A stretch of 64,000 bases of DNA from Acidobacteriota bacterium (GCA_013289695.1 JABCZK010000003.1:140527-204526), one strand, 5' to 3'; positions 42,659 through 54,203 are shown, numbered from the stretch's first letter. The notes: a model not told the origin generated them from the sequence alone. Numbers and translations are program-made.

Positions 42659-43819
42659 ATGACTGAAAACAAACAACAGCGACCCATTCTAATCGCTAGT
42701 TCTTATGCCGGTTTGGCCACGACGACGGATTGCAGGCCAACATTTAAGCCTGCCTTTCAATCGAGCGCTTTTGTATTATCCAAGCTGCGTAAATCGCAGC
42801 GAGGGTATGGATCTTTGAAGAATCGCATCCGCGCCGGAAATCCACATAAGCTCGTCCTGGGCGTTGATATCGGCGGCACGAAAGTGGCCGTTGGTCTGGT
42901 GAACTCACGAGGCCAAATTCTCCATGCCGGTCGCGCCCCGATGACTGCGCGCGGCAGCGCGGACCAGGGATTTCGCGCGGTGCTGCAAGCGATCGATGGC
43001 GTGATGCCGAAAGCGCGCGCGGCAAGAGTGCGCGCCATTGGCGTGTGCGCGCCGGGGTGGGTGGAAAGCGAGCGTGGAGTCTTGCTCAGCGCCACGAACT
43101 TGCCGTGCTGGCGAAACTTTCCGTTGGCGCGAAAGATCGCAAAGCATTACGGCTTACCCACGCGGCTCACCAACGACGCCAGTGCCGCAGCGCTCGCCGA
43201 AGCCAAGTGGGGCGCAGGCTCCAAATATGAAAGCATCTTTTACGTGAGTTTGGGCACCGGCATCGGCACGGCGATGGTCCGGGAAGGGGAGATTTACCAC
43301 GGACGAGCTGGCGGCGGCTGCGAAGGCGGCCACATGAGCATCAACTTCAACGGACCGCTGTGCGGTTGCGGCAAGCGCGGATGCGTGGAAATGTACGCCT
43401 CGGGCACCGCGATTTCCACACGCGCGCGCAGGCTGCTGCGTCAGATGCGTAACAGCAATTCGCAAATCCTCAAAGTGGCCGGCGGAAATATCTCCAATGT
43501 CACCGCGGAGACCGTAAATAAAGCCGCACGAAGCGGCGATAACCTAGCCACGCAAATTTTGCAAGAAGCCGCCGAGCATCTGGCCATCTGGCTCGGCAAC
43601 CTAATTGACTTGCTGGAACCGGAAGTGATCATCGTAGGGGGCGGCATCGGCCGCGTAATGACGTCTTACCGCGCCCGCATGAGGCGAACTCTAGAAAATT
43701 GGGCGATCAATCCGGGGGCGCATCGCGTGCCTATTCTAAATGCGAGCTACCGATCCCAATCAGCCCTGGCGGGCGCCGCCGCGCAGTGGCTCGCGCCGAC
43801 GCGTCGACGCAACGATTGA
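42659..43819 (+). CDS. ROK-family sugar kinase or related protein
   Basis: The 386-residue protein has the ROK layout: nucleotide-phosphate loop LGVDIGGTKVAVGLV (about 67-81), catalytic Asp in LTNDASAAALAEA, the GHMSINF motif and the ROK zinc site CGCGKRGCVE. The family holds glucokinases, other sugar kinases and some transcriptional regulators; there is no N-terminal winged helix, which favours kinase. The start is uncertain: the first 60 residues before the ROK fold look nonconserved, and a later start near LKNRIRAGN is plausible. The neighbours suggest no pathway. Confidence 0.85.
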   Translation: MTENKQQRPILIASSYAGLATTTDCRPTFKPAFQSSAFVLSKLRKSQRGYGSLKNRIRAGNPHKLVLGVDIGGTKVAVGLVNSRGQILHAGRAPMTARGSADQGFRAVLQAIDGVMPKARAARVRAIGVCAPGWVESERGVLLSATNLPCWRNFPLARKIAKHYGLPTRLTNDASAAALAEAKWGAGSKYESIFYVSLGTGIGTAMVREGEIYHGRAGGGCEGGHMSINFNGPLCGCGKRGCVEMYASGTAISTRARRLLRQMRNSNSQILKVAGGNISNVTAETVNKAARSGDNLATQILQEAAEHLAIWLGNLIDLLEPEVIIVGGGIGRVMTSYRARMRRTLENWAINPGAHRVPILNASYRSQSALAGAAAQWLAPTRRRND

Positions 43820-44138
43820 CCTCGCAGTCCGATCGGGTGCATCGCTAGCAACGAAACGCTCTAAGTCCCTGATTTGCCATCGGCTTCACGGGCACGACGA
43901 ATCACCCGGAAATGGCACCTGCTGAAATCTCCGCGAAACACATTGAAACCAAACCGACACCTGTCTCGTCGGAACATAATGCGTGTTAAATTTACCCCTA
44001 GGTGGTCGCCCCCCGGGAGGCTAGCCACGCGTCGCTGACGTAGCCGCTGCTTGACAGTAGACATCCTTTTCGCCGATGTCGTCAGTATCGAGAGAGACGC
44101 CGCGCGCTCGAAGTTGAATCATCGAATGAGGGAGCAAA
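43820..44138. other. Upstream region of the RND efflux operon
   Basis: A 319-bp gap holding the promoter of the efflux genes. A perfect TTGACA with an overlapping 6-bp inverted repeat at 44051-44080 is listed separately. No gene recognised. Confidence 0.45.
44051..44080 (+). promoter_or_regulatory. Putative promoter/operator of the RND efflux operon
   Basis: A perfect -35 hexamer TTGACA (44051-44056) is followed by the inverted repeat GACATC-N9-GATGTC (44060-44065 with 44075-44080), which covers the spacer and the expected -10. The -10 itself is weak (GATGTC). The dyad could be the site of an unlinked regulator; none is adjacent. Confidence 0.4.
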
Positions 44139-45503
44139 GTGCCAGATAATATTTCCAAGATCGGAAGTTCTCACAGTGACACAACCAATACCACGGCTGC
44201 GCCTGCAACCGGTTCCGCTTCGAAACCGCGAGAGGCCGCGCCGGAGTACGTCGCTGAGAGCCGAAGTCACGCATGGATCTGGATCCTAATGCTTCTGATT
44301 CTGGGAATCGGCGGCCTGGTTTATTACCGCAAACAGCAAGCAGCTGAAGCCGCGGCAAAAACCAAAGCGGCTCTCGCCAATCGCAGCGTCCCGATTACCA
44401 CCGCGAACGTCACCACGGGTCCCATCGGAATTTATATCAATGCTCTCGGAATCGTCACCTCGGTTTATACCGCCACGATCACCACTCGCGTGGATGGACA
44501 GATCAACAGCGTCAATTACGTCGAAGGACAAATGGTTCACAAGGGCGACGTGCTGGTGCAGATCGATCCGCGCCCGTATCAAGCGGCGTTGACCCAGGCC
44601 CAAGGAACGCTGGCGCACGACGAAGCGCTGCTGAATGAAGCGCGCATCGACATGGACCGGTACCAGCTGGCCTTCAATCGCAATGCCATCCCCAAGCAGC
44701 AACTCGACGATCAGATCCAGATCGTGAAGCAAGACGAAGGTTCGGTCAAGAATGACCAGGGCACGCTTGCCAACGCCGCCACGAATGTTGACTACGCCAC
44801 GATTAAAGCGCCCATTGACGGCCGCGTCGGCCTGCGTCTGGTAGATCCAGGGAATATTGTCACGGCCGCCGGCGGCACGCCGCTGGTGGTGATCACGCAG
44901 CTGCAGCCGATCACTGTGATTTTCAGCGTGGCCGAGGATTATCTGCCGCAGATTCAAAAGCAACTGCGCCAGGGAAACAAAATGTCGGTGGATGCGTTCG
45001 ATCGCAACCAGCAAATCAAGCTGGCTTCCGGCAAGCTGTTGACCCTGGATAATCAGATTGATACCACCACGGGCACCGTGAAGCTGAAGGCCATCTTCGC
45101 GAACTCCGATATTTCTCTTTTCCCCAACCAGTTTGTGAACGCGCGGCTTCTGGTGGATACGCAAGAGAACGCCACGCTGGTTCCCGCGGCGGCCATTCAA
45201 CGCAATGCGCAAGGCGCGTTCGTGTATGTCGTGAAATCCAATCAGACCGCTGCGATTCAGACCGTCACGATCGGCACCACTGACGGCGGCAACGCTGCCG
45301 TGCAAGGTGTGAAGTCCGGCGACGTGATCGCCATCACCGGATTCGACAAGTTGCAAGATGGCGTGAAGGTGTCGGTCCAAAAGCCGGCAGGCGAGGGCAA
45401 TGGTTCCGCGAACGCCTCCTCCTCCGGCGACGGAACTGGGGCGAGTCCAGCAAGCAATACTTCAGGCGGTCGAGCGCCTAGCACCGGGGGAAATCGTCCG
45501 TGA
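44139..45503 (+). CDS. mdtA: MdtA-like periplasmic adaptor of an RND efflux pump
   Basis: The 454-residue protein has an N-terminal membrane anchor (about 46-62), a lipoyl/barrel-sandwich region (about 100-230; [26 protein letters not shown] and [13 protein letters not shown]), a coiled-coil hairpin between, a beta-barrel (about 235-320) and a membrane-proximal domain. These are the standard parts of membrane-fusion proteins of MdtABC-type pumps. A Ser/Gly-rich tail closes the protein. The start is a GTG at 44139 behind GAGGGAG. The stop overlaps the mdtB start (GTGA), indicating translational coupling. Confidence 0.92.
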   Translation: MPDNISKIGSSHSDTTNTTAAPATGSASKPREAAPEYVAESRSHAWIWILMLLILGIGGLVYYRKQQAAEAAAKTKAALANRSVPITTANVTTGPIGIYINALGIVTSVYTATITTRVDGQINSVNYVEGQMVHKGDVLVQIDPRPYQAALTQAQGTLAHDEALLNEARIDMDRYQLAFNRNAIPKQQLDDQIQIVKQDEGSVKNDQGTLANAATNVDYATIKAPIDGRVGLRLVDPGNIVTAAGGTPLVVITQLQPITVIFSVAEDYLPQIQKQLRQGNKMSVDAFDRNQQIKLASGKLLTLDNQIDTTTGTVKLKAIFANSDISLFPNQFVNARLLVDTQENATLVPAAAIQRNAQGAFVYVVKSNQTAAIQTVTIGTTDGGNAAVQGVKSGDVIAITGFDKLQDGVKVSVQKPAGEGNGSANASSSGDGTGASPASNTSGGRAPSTGGNRP

Positions 45504-48500
45504 ATCCGTCTCGCCCATTTATCGTCCGGCCGGTCGCGACTTCGCTCTTGATGGCCGCGATTCTTCTCGCCGGATTCGTGGGTTTCAGCCAACTGCCCGT
45601 CTCGGCGTTGCCCGAAGTGGATTACCCCACCATTCAGGTGGTGACGTTCTACCCCGGCGCCAATCCTGACGTAGTGGCGTCCGCAGTGACGGCGCCACTC
45701 GAGCGCCAGTTCGGGCAAGTCCCCGGCCTCAGCCAGATGACCTCCACCAGCTCGGACGGAAGCTCTGTAATCGTTCTGCAGTTTTCGCTCGAGCTCAATA
45801 TTGACGTCGCCGAGCAGGAAGTCCAAGCCGCCATCAACGCCGCGCAGACCTACCTGCCCGCGGATTTACCCACGCCGCCGATTTACAGCAAGACCAACCC
45901 CGCGGACACGCCGATTTTGACGCTGGCTCTCACCTCCAAGACGATTCCGCTCTCGCAAGTGGAAGACCTGGCGGACACGCGCCTCGCGCAAAAGATCGCC
46001 CAGCTGCCCGGTGTGGGCCTGGTGAGCATCAGCGGCGGCCAAAAGCCGGCGGTGCGCGTGCAAGTGAATCCCACCGCTCTTTCTTCTTACGGGATCAACC
46101 TGGAAGACGTCCGCACCGCGCTGCAATCCACCAGTTTGAATTCCGCACTGGGAAATTTCGACGGGCCGCACCAGGATTATCAAATCAATGCGAACGACCA
46201 GCTGCTCACCAGCCAGGAATTCGCAAACGTCGTCGTTGCTTACCATAACGGCTCGCCCGTGCGCCTCTCCGACGTCGCGCGCGTGGTGGACGACGTGGAA
46301 AATGTCAGGCAGGCCGCCTGGATGAACGAAACGCCGGCGGTGATCGTCAATATCCAACGGCAACCCGGCGCCAACATTATTCAGGTAGTGGATCGCGTCA
46401 AGGCTCTCTTGCCGTTACTGCAGAGCAATTTGCCTGCCGCCGTGCACGTCACCGTGCTGACGGACCGCACCATCACCATTCGCGCGTCGGTGAAGGACGT
46501 GGAATTTGAATTGATGCTCACGGTGGCGCTGGTGGTCATGGTCATCTTTCTATTTCTGCGCAACGTGCGCGCCACGATTATTCCCAGCGTGGCTGTTCCG
46601 CTTTCGCTGGTCGGCACCTTCGGCGTGATGTACCTGGCAGGCTACAGCCTGAACAACCTCACGCTCATGGCGCTGACGATTTCCACCGGCTTCGTGGTGG
46701 ACGACGCCATCGTCATGATCGAGAACATCGTGCGCTATATCGAAGAGGGCGATGATCCGCTGCGCGCGTCTCTGCTGGGTTCCGAACAAATCGGATTCAC
46801 GATCGTCTCGCTGACGATTTCCTTGATCGCCGTCTTGATTCCGCTGCTCTTCATGGGAGACATCGTCGGACGCCTTTTCCGAGAATTTGCCATCACGCTC
46901 AGCGTCACGATTCTGGTTTCCGCCGTAGTTTCGCTCACGCTGACGCCGATGATGTGTTCTCGCCTCCTGAAACACGATCCCGAAGCTCAGAGCGGACGTT
47001 TCTACAAGCTGTCCGAGCGCGGCTTTCAGAGCGTCATTGATTTTTACGGCCGCACCCTGAAGTGGGTTTTGAAACATCAGCTAGCCACGCTGATCGTGGC
47101 CGTCGCCACACTCGCTCTCACCGTCATTCTTTACGTCATCGTGCCCAAGGGCTTTTTTCCAGTGCAGGATACCGGCATCATTCAAGGCATCTCCGAAGCA
47201 ACGGAATCCATTTCCTTCCCGCTGATGGCTCAGAGGCAGCAGCAGCTCAGCGCCATCATCCTGAAGGACCCTGCTGTCGATAGCCTTTCATCCTTCATCG
47301 GAATTGACGGCACCAATACTACGCTCAATAGCGGACGCATTCTTATCAACCTGAAGCCGCTGGAGGAGCGGCACATCAATGCTTCCGACGTGATTCGGCG
47401 CCTCCAGCCGGAACTCGAAAAAGTGGACGGCATCACCCTGTATATGCAGCCAGTGCAGGATTTGACGGTGGAAGACCGCGTGAGCCGCACGCAATATCAG
47501 TACACACTGGAAGATCCTGATTTGAACGAACTAAACGATTGGACCGCCAAGCTCGTCGCCAAACTGCAACAAATTCCCGAACTGCGCGACGTGGCCACCG
47601 ACCAGCAGAACGGCGGCCTGGCAGCCGCGCTGGTAATCGATCGCGTGACAGCTTCGCGCATGGGCATCACGCCTTCCGCAATCGATCAAACGCTCTACGA
47701 CGGATTCGGCCAGCGCCAGGTGACCACTCTGTACACGCAGCTGAATCAATATCACGTGATTCTGGAAACGATGCCGGACTTCCAGAAAAACCCCTCGAAG
47801 CTGCAGGACATTTACGTGCGGTCCGCACTCGCTTCTAACGCATTGACCACTGCTTCGACCCCTGTCAGCACGGTAGTGACTTCCAGCACCGCTTCCGGCA
47901 ATTCCAATTCGTCTCCCACCCCCGCGGCCGCCAAGTCCGGAGCAGCTTCCGGCTCGGCAAATCCCACGGCGGTTACCAACGCCAACGGAGCAGCCGTGCC
48001 GCTCAGTGCCTTCACCCATTTCGAATCCAGAACCGCGCCGCTTTCGGTAAATCACCAGGGACAATTCCCGGTCGTCACCATCTCGTTCAATCTGGCGCCA
48101 GACGCGTCGTTGGGCGAAGCCACTAAAGCAATTGATAAAGCGCAGCAGGATATCGGAATGCCGCTCAGCATTCAGGCGGCCTTTCAGGGCACCGCCGCGT
48201 CGTTTCAGGCTTCGCTGAGCAACGAACCGATCTTGATTCTGGCGGCGCTGGTCACCGTTTACATCGTGCTCGGCGTTCTCTACGAGAGTTACATCCATCC
48301 CATCACGATTCTTTCCACGCTGCCTTCCGCCGGAGTGGGCGCGATCCTGGCTTTGCTGATCTGCGGGCAGGAACTCAGCGTCGTCGCGCTGATAGGAATT
48401 ATTTTGCTGATCGGCATCGTGAAAAAGAACGGAATTATGATGATTGACTTCGCTCTGGAAGCCGAACGAAAACACGGCATGAGCTCCGAGGACGCCATCT

Positions 48501-48766
48501 ACGAAGCCTGCCTGCTGCGTTTTCGTCCCATCATGATGACGACCATGGCCGCCCTCCTCGGCGGCCTGCCGCTCGCCCTGGGCACCGGCATCGGCTCGGA
48601 ACTGCGCAAGCCTTTGGGCATTGCCATGGTCGGCGGCCTGCTGCTCAGCCAGGTGCTTACGCTGTATACCACGCCAGTGATTTACATCTTCTTCGATGAC
48701 TTGGCCAAGAAAGTTGCGGCGTCGCGCGCCGGACACGGGAGCACGGAGTCGGTCCCAGCGGATTAG
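45500..48766 (+). CDS. mdtB: MdtB-like inner-membrane RND transporter with inserted low-complexity segment
   Basis: The 1,088-residue protein has the usual RND layout: twelve membrane helices, two large periplasmic loops forming porter and docking domains, and the conserved [14 protein letters not shown] helix 4 motif carrying the proton-relay Asp pair. MdtB and MdtC of the family form a heterotrimer that exports bile salts, novobiocin and similar compounds. A 57-residue Ser/Thr/Ala/Asn-rich segment (776-832; [17 protein letters not shown] and so on) interrupts the second periplasmic domain; MdtC lacks it. It starts by GTG overlapping the mdtA stop. Confidence 0.93.
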   Translation: MNPSRPFIVRPVATSLLMAAILLAGFVGFSQLPVSALPEVDYPTIQVVTFYPGANPDVVASAVTAPLERQFGQVPGLSQMTSTSSDGSSVIVLQFSLELNIDVAEQEVQAAINAAQTYLPADLPTPPIYSKTNPADTPILTLALTSKTIPLSQVEDLADTRLAQKIAQLPGVGLVSISGGQKPAVRVQVNPTALSSYGINLEDVRTALQSTSLNSALGNFDGPHQDYQINANDQLLTSQEFANVVVAYHNGSPVRLSDVARVVDDVENVRQAAWMNETPAVIVNIQRQPGANIIQVVDRVKALLPLLQSNLPAAVHVTVLTDRTITIRASVKDVEFELMLTVALVVMVIFLFLRNVRATIIPSVAVPLSLVGTFGVMYLAGYSLNNLTLMALTISTGFVVDDAIVMIENIVRYIEEGDDPLRASLLGSEQIGFTIVSLTISLIAVLIPLLFMGDIVGRLFREFAITLSVTILVSAVVSLTLTPMMCSRLLKHDPEAQSGRFYKLSERGFQSVIDFYGRTLKWVLKHQLATLIVAVATLALTVILYVIVPKGFFPVQDTGIIQGISEATESISFPLMAQRQQQLSAIILKDPAVDSLSSFIGIDGTNTTLNSGRILINLKPLEERHINASDVIRRLQPELEKVDGITLYMQPVQDLTVEDRVSRTQYQYTLEDPDLNELNDWTAKLVAKLQQIPELRDVATDQQNGGLAAALVIDRVTASRMGITPSAIDQTLYDGFGQRQVTTLYTQLNQYHVILETMPDFQKNPSKLQDIYVRSALASNALTTASTPVSTVVTSSTASGNSNSSPTPAAAKSGAASGSANPTAVTNANGAAVPLSAFTHFESRTAPLSVNHQGQFPVVTISFNLAPDASLGEATKAIDKAQQDIGMPLSIQAAFQGTAASFQASLSNEPILILAALVTVYIVLGVLYESYIHPITILSTLPSAGVGAILALLICGQELSVVALIGIILLIGIVKKNGIMMIDFALEAERKHGMSSEDAIYEACLLRFRPIMMTTMAALLGGLPLALGTGIGSELRKPLGIAMVGGLLLSQVLTLYTTPVIYIFFDDLAKKVAASRAGHGSTESVPAD

Positions 48767-48768
48767 CT

Positions 48769-51700
48769 ATGAGTATCTCCTCGCCATTCATTCATCGCCC
48801 GGTCGCCACGACCCTTCTGACGGTGGCCATCGCGCTCGCCGGAGCCGTGGCTTTCCAGGTGCTGCCGGTGTCCGCGCTTCCGCAGATTGATTTCCCCACA
48901 ATTTCCGTCGCCGCCAGCTTGCCCGGAGCCAGTCCCGAAATCATGGCTTCATCGGTGGCGACGCCGCTGGAGCGCCAGTTCGGCCGGATCGCAGGCGTCA
49001 CGGAGATGACGTCCTCCAGTTTTCTCGGCACCACCAGCATTACTCTGCAATTTGATTTGAACCGGAACATTGATGGCGCCGCGCGCGACGTGGAAGCTTC
49101 CATTAACGCTGCGCGAAGTTATCTGCCCGCGAACCTGCCCGCCAATCCCACCTATCGCAAAGTAAACCCCGCCGACGCGCCAATCATGATCCTGGGCCTG
49201 ACCTCCAAGGTTTACGACCGCGGCCCGATGTACGACGCAGCTTCCACCATCGTGCAACAAAGGCTTTCGCAAATTCAGGGCGTCGGACAAGTCAGCGTGG
49301 GCGGAAGCTCGCTGCCCGCTGTGCGCGTGGAACTGAATCCCACGCAACTGAACAGTTACGGGCTCGGCTTGCAAGACGTCAATGCGATGCTCAGCACGCA
49401 AAATGCGAACGTCGCCAAAGGGCAGATCACCGACGGGCAGACTACCGCGGATATCGTCGCGAACGATCAGCTGCTGAAAGCCGCGTTTTACAAGGACCTA
49501 GTCATCGGCTACCACAAAGGCGCGGCCGTTAAGCTCTCCGACGTCGCCGACGTGCGCGACGAGGTGGAGAACATACGCGCAACCGGATTCTTGAATGGAG
49601 AGCCCTGCATCCTGCTGATTGTCTTCCGGCAACCCGGAGCCAATATCATTGATACGGTTGACCGCATTCGGGAAGCGATTCCTTCGCTGCAAGCTTCCGT
49701 CCCCGCCGCGATTGATTTCACGATTGTGCTGGATCGCACCACCACGATCCGTGCTTCCGTGGCTGATGTCGAACGGACTCTGGCCGTCTCCATCGCATTG
49801 GTGATTCTGGTTGTCTTTCTTTTTCTGCGCAATGTTCGCGCCACGCTGATCCCCAGCGTAGCCGTTCCGGTTTCTCTGATCGGTACCTTCGGCGTGATGT
49901 ACCTCTGCAGATACAGCATTGACAATTTGTCCTTGATGGCGCTCACGATTGCCACTGGTTTCGTGGTGGACGACGCCATCGTCGTGATCGAGAACATATC
50001 GCGCTACCTCGAGCAGGGCATGAGTCCCATGGAATCCGCCTTGAAAGGCGCGCAGGAAATCGGATTCACCGTGCTCTCCATCAGTATTTCCTTGGTTGCA
50101 GTCTTCATTCCCATTCTGTTGATGGGCGGAATCGTCGGGCGCCTGTTCCACGAATTCGCCGTCACCTTGTCCGTCGCGATCCTGGTTTCGCTCGCTATTT
50201 CTTTGACCACCACGCCTATGATGTGTTCCCGGCTCCTCAAAAATCCCCACGACGAAGAGCACGGTCGAATCTTTCAGGCCAGCGAAAGGGTTTTCAACGG
50301 CATCCTGGGATTTTACGAACGCACTCTGCAATGGGTGCTGCAGCACTCGGCCATCACGCTTTTCGTCTTGTTCGTGACCATCGGGCTCAACGTCTTCCTC
50401 TTCTGGATCGTGCCTAAGGGCTTCTTTCCGCAGCAGGATAACGGCGTCGTCTTCGGCGGCATTCAGGGCGCGCAGGACATTTCATTCCAGGCCATGCAAA
50501 ATCTCACCCTGCGCTTCGTGGACATCATTAAGACCGACCCCGCCGTGCAAAACGTCGGTGCATTCACCGGCGGCGGTGGCGCCGTTAATACCGGATTTGT
50601 GTATCTTGCGCTGAAGCCTCTCGATCAACGCAAGATCAGCTCCAGCCAGGTGATTGATCGCCTGCGCCCCAAACTGATTTCCATTCCGGGCGCCACCGCC
50701 TTCCTCCAAGCTGGACAGGACCTGCGCATCGGCGGCCGCCAGAGCAACGCGCAGTATCAGTACACGATTCAGAGCGATAACATTGATGATCTGGTGGCCT
50801 GGGGCCCGCGTCTTCTCACGGAAATGCGCAAGCTACGCATCCTCACGGACGTGAATACCGATCAGCAGAACAGCGGATTGCAGGCTTCGCTGGTTTACGA
50901 CCGCGACACCGCGTCGCGCTTGGGCATCACGCCGCAAATGATTGACAACACGTTGTACGAAGCGTTCGGCCAAGCCCAGGTTTCCACCATGTACACGCCC
51001 CTAAATCAGTACCACGTCGTGATGGAGGTCGCTCCGCAGTTCTGGCAGGATCCCGCGTCGTTAAATGATATTTATATCCGCCCGTCGATGGGTAAGGAAG
51101 TCCCACTCAGCGCCGTCACGCATTATTCGCCGACGACGGCTCCGCTCTCCGTCAATCACCAGGGCCAGTTTCCCTCGGTCACGGTATCCTTCAATCTCGC
51201 TCCGGGCGTGGCGTTGAGCGACGCTGCTACCGCCATCGGCCAGATGCAGCAGAAAATGGGAGTCCCAGCCACGATCCACGGGATGTTCTCCGGAACGTTG
51301 CAAGCTTTTCAGTCGTCGCTTTCGACTCAACCGTTTCTGATCATCACTGCGCTGCTTGCGGTTTACATTGTCCTGGGGATTCTTTACGAAAGTTACATCC
51401 ATCCGATTACGATTATCTCGACGCTCCCCTCCGCGGGCGTGGGCGCGGTTCTGGCGCTTTTGCTGTTTCACATGGACCTCAACGTCATCGCCCTCATCGG
51501 CGTCATCCTGCTCATTGGCATTGTGAAGAAAAACGCCATCATGATGATTGACTTCGCCCTGGCGGCAGAACGCCAGGAGAACAAGACCTCCCAGGAAGCG
51601 ATTTACCAGGCCTGCCTGCTGCGCTTTCGGCCAATCTTAATGACCACGATGGCCGCATTGTTCGGCGCGCTGCCGCTGGCCTTGGGCACAGGAACCGGCT

Positions 51701-51873
51701 CGGAACTGCGCAGACCGCTGGGCATCACGATTATCGGAGGGTTGATCGTCAGCCAGATGCTCACTCTGTACACCACGCCTGTCGTCTATCTCTATCTCGA
51801 TCGCATGCGGGTTCGCTGGGCTCGTACGCACCATCGCGCGCTAGGTACCGCCGCAGAGGAGCCAGCGGACTAA
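48769..51873 (+). CDS. mdtC: MdtC-like inner-membrane RND transporter
   Basis: The 1,034-residue protein is the second RND subunit and parallels MdtB throughout, with SSPFIHRPVATTLLTVAIAL at the start, [14 protein letters not shown] on helix 4 (proton-relay Asp pair) and the usual late helices. Its length is normal for the family, unlike the extended MdtB. It starts 2 bp after the mdtB stop, and its own stop overlaps the next start (TAATG). Together with MdtA and the following outer-membrane factor it completes a tripartite pump spanning both membranes. Confidence 0.93.
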   Translation: MSISSPFIHRPVATTLLTVAIALAGAVAFQVLPVSALPQIDFPTISVAASLPGASPEIMASSVATPLERQFGRIAGVTEMTSSSFLGTTSITLQFDLNRNIDGAARDVEASINAARSYLPANLPANPTYRKVNPADAPIMILGLTSKVYDRGPMYDAASTIVQQRLSQIQGVGQVSVGGSSLPAVRVELNPTQLNSYGLGLQDVNAMLSTQNANVAKGQITDGQTTADIVANDQLLKAAFYKDLVIGYHKGAAVKLSDVADVRDEVENIRATGFLNGEPCILLIVFRQPGANIIDTVDRIREAIPSLQASVPAAIDFTIVLDRTTTIRASVADVERTLAVSIALVILVVFLFLRNVRATLIPSVAVPVSLIGTFGVMYLCRYSIDNLSLMALTIATGFVVDDAIVVIENISRYLEQGMSPMESALKGAQEIGFTVLSISISLVAVFIPILLMGGIVGRLFHEFAVTLSVAILVSLAISLTTTPMMCSRLLKNPHDEEHGRIFQASERVFNGILGFYERTLQWVLQHSAITLFVLFVTIGLNVFLFWIVPKGFFPQQDNGVVFGGIQGAQDISFQAMQNLTLRFVDIIKTDPAVQNVGAFTGGGGAVNTGFVYLALKPLDQRKISSSQVIDRLRPKLISIPGATAFLQAGQDLRIGGRQSNAQYQYTIQSDNIDDLVAWGPRLLTEMRKLRILTDVNTDQQNSGLQASLVYDRDTASRLGITPQMIDNTLYEAFGQAQVSTMYTPLNQYHVVMEVAPQFWQDPASLNDIYIRPSMGKEVPLSAVTHYSPTTAPLSVNHQGQFPSVTVSFNLAPGVALSDAATAIGQMQQKMGVPATIHGMFSGTLQAFQSSLSTQPFLIITALLAVYIVLGILYESYIHPITIISTLPSAGVGAVLALLLFHMDLNVIALIGVILLIGIVKKNAIMMIDFALAAERQENKTSQEAIYQACLLRFRPILMTTMAALFGALPLALGTGTGSELRRPLGITIIGGLIVSQMLTLYTTPVVYLYLDRMRVRWARTHHRALGTAAEEPAD

Positions 51874-53462
51874 TGAAACATGTTTCGCAAACGCCGGGAC
51901 CGGCCGGCAAATCAGTAGCACAAGGGGAGCGTAAGATTTCCACGATGGAGAGAATTCACTCAAGTTCGCAAGTTCTAATTGCTTCCGTCCTTGTTGTGGC
52001 GTTCCTGTTTGGCGGATGCACCGTTGGCCCCAAGTATCAGCGGCCCCCGGCCCAGGCTCCCGCGGCTTACAAGGAACTGACTCCGGCCGACTTCAGTAAG
52101 ACCGACGGTTGGAAAGTAGCTCAACCGCAAGACAACGTCCTCCACGGCAAGTGGTGGACAATGTTCAACGATCCGCAGCTGGACGCTCTGGAAGAGCAGG
52201 TGAACATTTCCAACCAGAACGTGCAATCCGCTGTAGCCAGCTATATGGCCGCGCGCGCTTTGGTCAAGGAAGCGCGCGCGCAATACTACCCGACGGTCAC
52301 CGTGGCCCCTGGGATCACGGGATCACGCCAAGGCGCCGCAGCTTCCCTGGCCACGACACCCGGGACCTCGGTGTTTTACAGCTTGCCATTCGACGCGACG
52401 TGGGTCCCCGACCTCTGGGGTCGGGTTCGCAATCAGGTTCGGGCAAACACCGCTTCAGCGCAAGCCAGCGAAGCCGACCTGGAAAACGCGCGCTTGACCG
52501 CCCAGGCCGAAGTCGCCGTGGATTATTATGAGCTTCGCGGCCAGGACGACCTGAAGCAATTGCTGGACTCCACCGTGATCGCTTTCCAGGAATCGCTCGA
52601 TCTCACTAAGGCTCTCTATGAGACGGGCATTGACTCCGACGAAGCTGTGGCCCAGGCCGAAACTCAGCTGGAAACCACGCAAGCCCAGGACACCAATCTC
52701 GGCATCCTTCGTTCGCAATTCGAACATGCCATCGCCATGCTCGTCGGCCAGCCCGCATCTTCTTTTTCGATTCCGGCCGAGCCTCTGAAGTCCAATCCGC
52801 CTGCGATTCCCTTCGGCGTCCCGTCTCAACTGCTCGAGCGCCGTCCGGACATTGCGGCAAACGAGCGCCTTATGGAACAAGCCAACGCGCAGATTGGCGT
52901 TGCCTACGCCGCCTACTATCCGACACTCACTCTGAGCGCATCTGTGGGTGTCGAATCGCGGAGTTTCACCAGCTGGTTTACGTGGCCGAGCCGGTTTTTT
53001 TCAGCGGGGCCCAGCATGTCCGAAACCATCTACGATGGCGGGTTGCGCCACGCTACGGTCATGCAATTCCGCGCGCAATACGACGCAACTGTGGCGAACT
53101 ACCGGCAGACGGTCCTCACGGCCTTTCAACAGGTGGAAGACAATCTCGCCTCGCTGCGAATTCTCTCCGTCGAAATTCAGCAGCAGGACACCGCGGTGAA
53201 GTCGGCCGAGAGGAATTTGAAGATTGCCACGGACCGCTACAGATTGGGAATCGATCCTTATCTCAACGTCATCACCGCTCAAACTACGCTTCTCAGCAAC
53301 CAACAAACGGACGTAAATCTGCGCATACAACAAATGACCGCCAGCGTTCAACTCATCGAGGCTCTGGGCGGCGGCTGGGATGCATCGCAAATTCCCACGC
53401 CCAGCCAGGTCCTGCATCAGGATTCACCGCCGCAACCCCCGCCTCCGCAAGGAACGCAATAG
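51873..53462 (+). CDS. NodT-type outer-membrane efflux lipoprotein
   Basis: The 529-residue protein is the TolC/OprM-type exit duct of the pump. It has a lipobox FLFGGC with the lipidated Cys at about 49, the NodT-family start VGPKYQRPP, two long alpha-helical repeat pairs (outer-membrane efflux repeats about 95-290 and 300-500, with [10 protein letters not shown] and [15 protein letters not shown]) and the usual [15 protein letters not shown]. The TAATG overlap with mdtC favours the start at 51873; an ATG at 51945 closer to the signal is possible. Just after the stop lies a decayed histidine kinase. Confidence 0.92.
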   Translation: MKHVSQTPGPAGKSVAQGERKISTMERIHSSSQVLIASVLVVAFLFGGCTVGPKYQRPPAQAPAAYKELTPADFSKTDGWKVAQPQDNVLHGKWWTMFNDPQLDALEEQVNISNQNVQSAVASYMAARALVKEARAQYYPTVTVAPGITGSRQGAAASLATTPGTSVFYSLPFDATWVPDLWGRVRNQVRANTASAQASEADLENARLTAQAEVAVDYYELRGQDDLKQLLDSTVIAFQESLDLTKALYETGIDSDEAVAQAETQLETTQAQDTNLGILRSQFEHAIAMLVGQPASSFSIPAEPLKSNPPAIPFGVPSQLLERRPDIAANERLMEQANAQIGVAYAAYYPTLTLSASVGVESRSFTSWFTWPSRFFSAGPSMSETIYDGGLRHATVMQFRAQYDATVANYRQTVLTAFQQVEDNLASLRILSVEIQQQDTAVKSAERNLKIATDRYRLGIDPYLNVITAQTTLLSNQQTDVNLRIQQMTASVQLIEALGGGWDASQIPTPSQVLHQDSPPQPPPPQGTQ

Positions 53463-53464
53463 AA

Positions 53465-54027
53465 GCTCGGGTTTTGGGCAAGGGAACGGATCTGGGGCTG
53501 GCTACCGTGTATGGAATCGTGAGGCAGCATGATGGATTTCTGCACGTGTACAGCGAGGTAGGAATCGGCACCACGTTCCGCGTCTATCTGCCGGTTACGC
53601 CAGCGACGGAAAAAACTGCTGTAACCGTTGCGGAGTCGCGACCCGTGCGCGGCGGTGCGGAAACGATTCCGATCGCGAAGATCACGAAGGGCTGCGCGAG
53701 TTGGCCCGGGAAACGCTGGCAAACCTGGGCTACGAAATATTGATCGCCTGCGACGGCGAAGCAGCTGTTCGCCTATTCCAGACGAACCGCGACCGCGTTG
53801 ACCTGCGGTTGCTGGATGTGGTGATGCCGAAGCTTAACGGCCCCGAAGCATATGCTCGGATAAGCGCCGAGAAAACAGACGTCGCGGTGATATTTGCCAC
53901 GCGCGGTACAGTCCCGAAATGGCACTGCCGCAAAACGCGCAGCAGCGCGGCTTGACGATTCTGCAGAAACCTTAGGTGCCGCGGGAGCTAGCTCGGCGCG
54001 TTCGCGAAACTTTGGATCGCCAGCCGG
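53465..54027 (+). pseudogene. Remnant of a hybrid sensor histidine kinase (ATPase end plus receiver domain)
   Basis: Directly after the efflux gene the plus strand encodes the end of a histidine-kinase ATPase domain ([33 protein letters not shown]; the usual GTGLGLA reads GTDLGLA). Then the frame shifts near 53680 and continues as a receiver domain ([40 protein letters not shown] with the phospho-acceptor Asp intact). A third frame, with an internal stop, gives GLTILQKP then PRELARRVRETLDRQ. The dimerisation domain and sensor are missing. It is a frameshifted, truncated fossil. Confidence 0.85.
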
Positions 54028-54168
54028 CGAACGTCCATCCCGGTTGGCGTAGGTGGTCCGGTCGCGAGGCGCTGTGTTGGCGCGGACACAGGGCGTTGGT
54101 AGAGCTTCAAGGACCGCTCTGCTGAGTGCGAAAATCGCGGGTGACCGGATGTGGGACGCCAAATGGGG

Positions 54169-54196
54169 TTGACACCGTTTCTCTCCGCGTGATAAG
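54169..54196 (+). promoter_or_regulatory. Promoter-like sequence before a terminator
   Basis: TTGACA (54169-54174, perfect) and GATAAG (54191-54196, four of six bases) with a 16-bp spacer. No coding gene starts nearby; the next strong signal is the terminator at 54304. Confidence 0.4.
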
Positions 54197-54203
54197 GATT
54201 CTT

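Noticed and set aside
44051..44080. GACATC-N9-GATGTC as an intrinsic terminator
   Set aside because: Stem too short and no T-tract; its place over the -10 fits an operator better.
47531..48736. Minus-strand frame of 401 codons inside mdtB
   Set aside because: Antisense shadow; the plus-strand frame has full RND homology.
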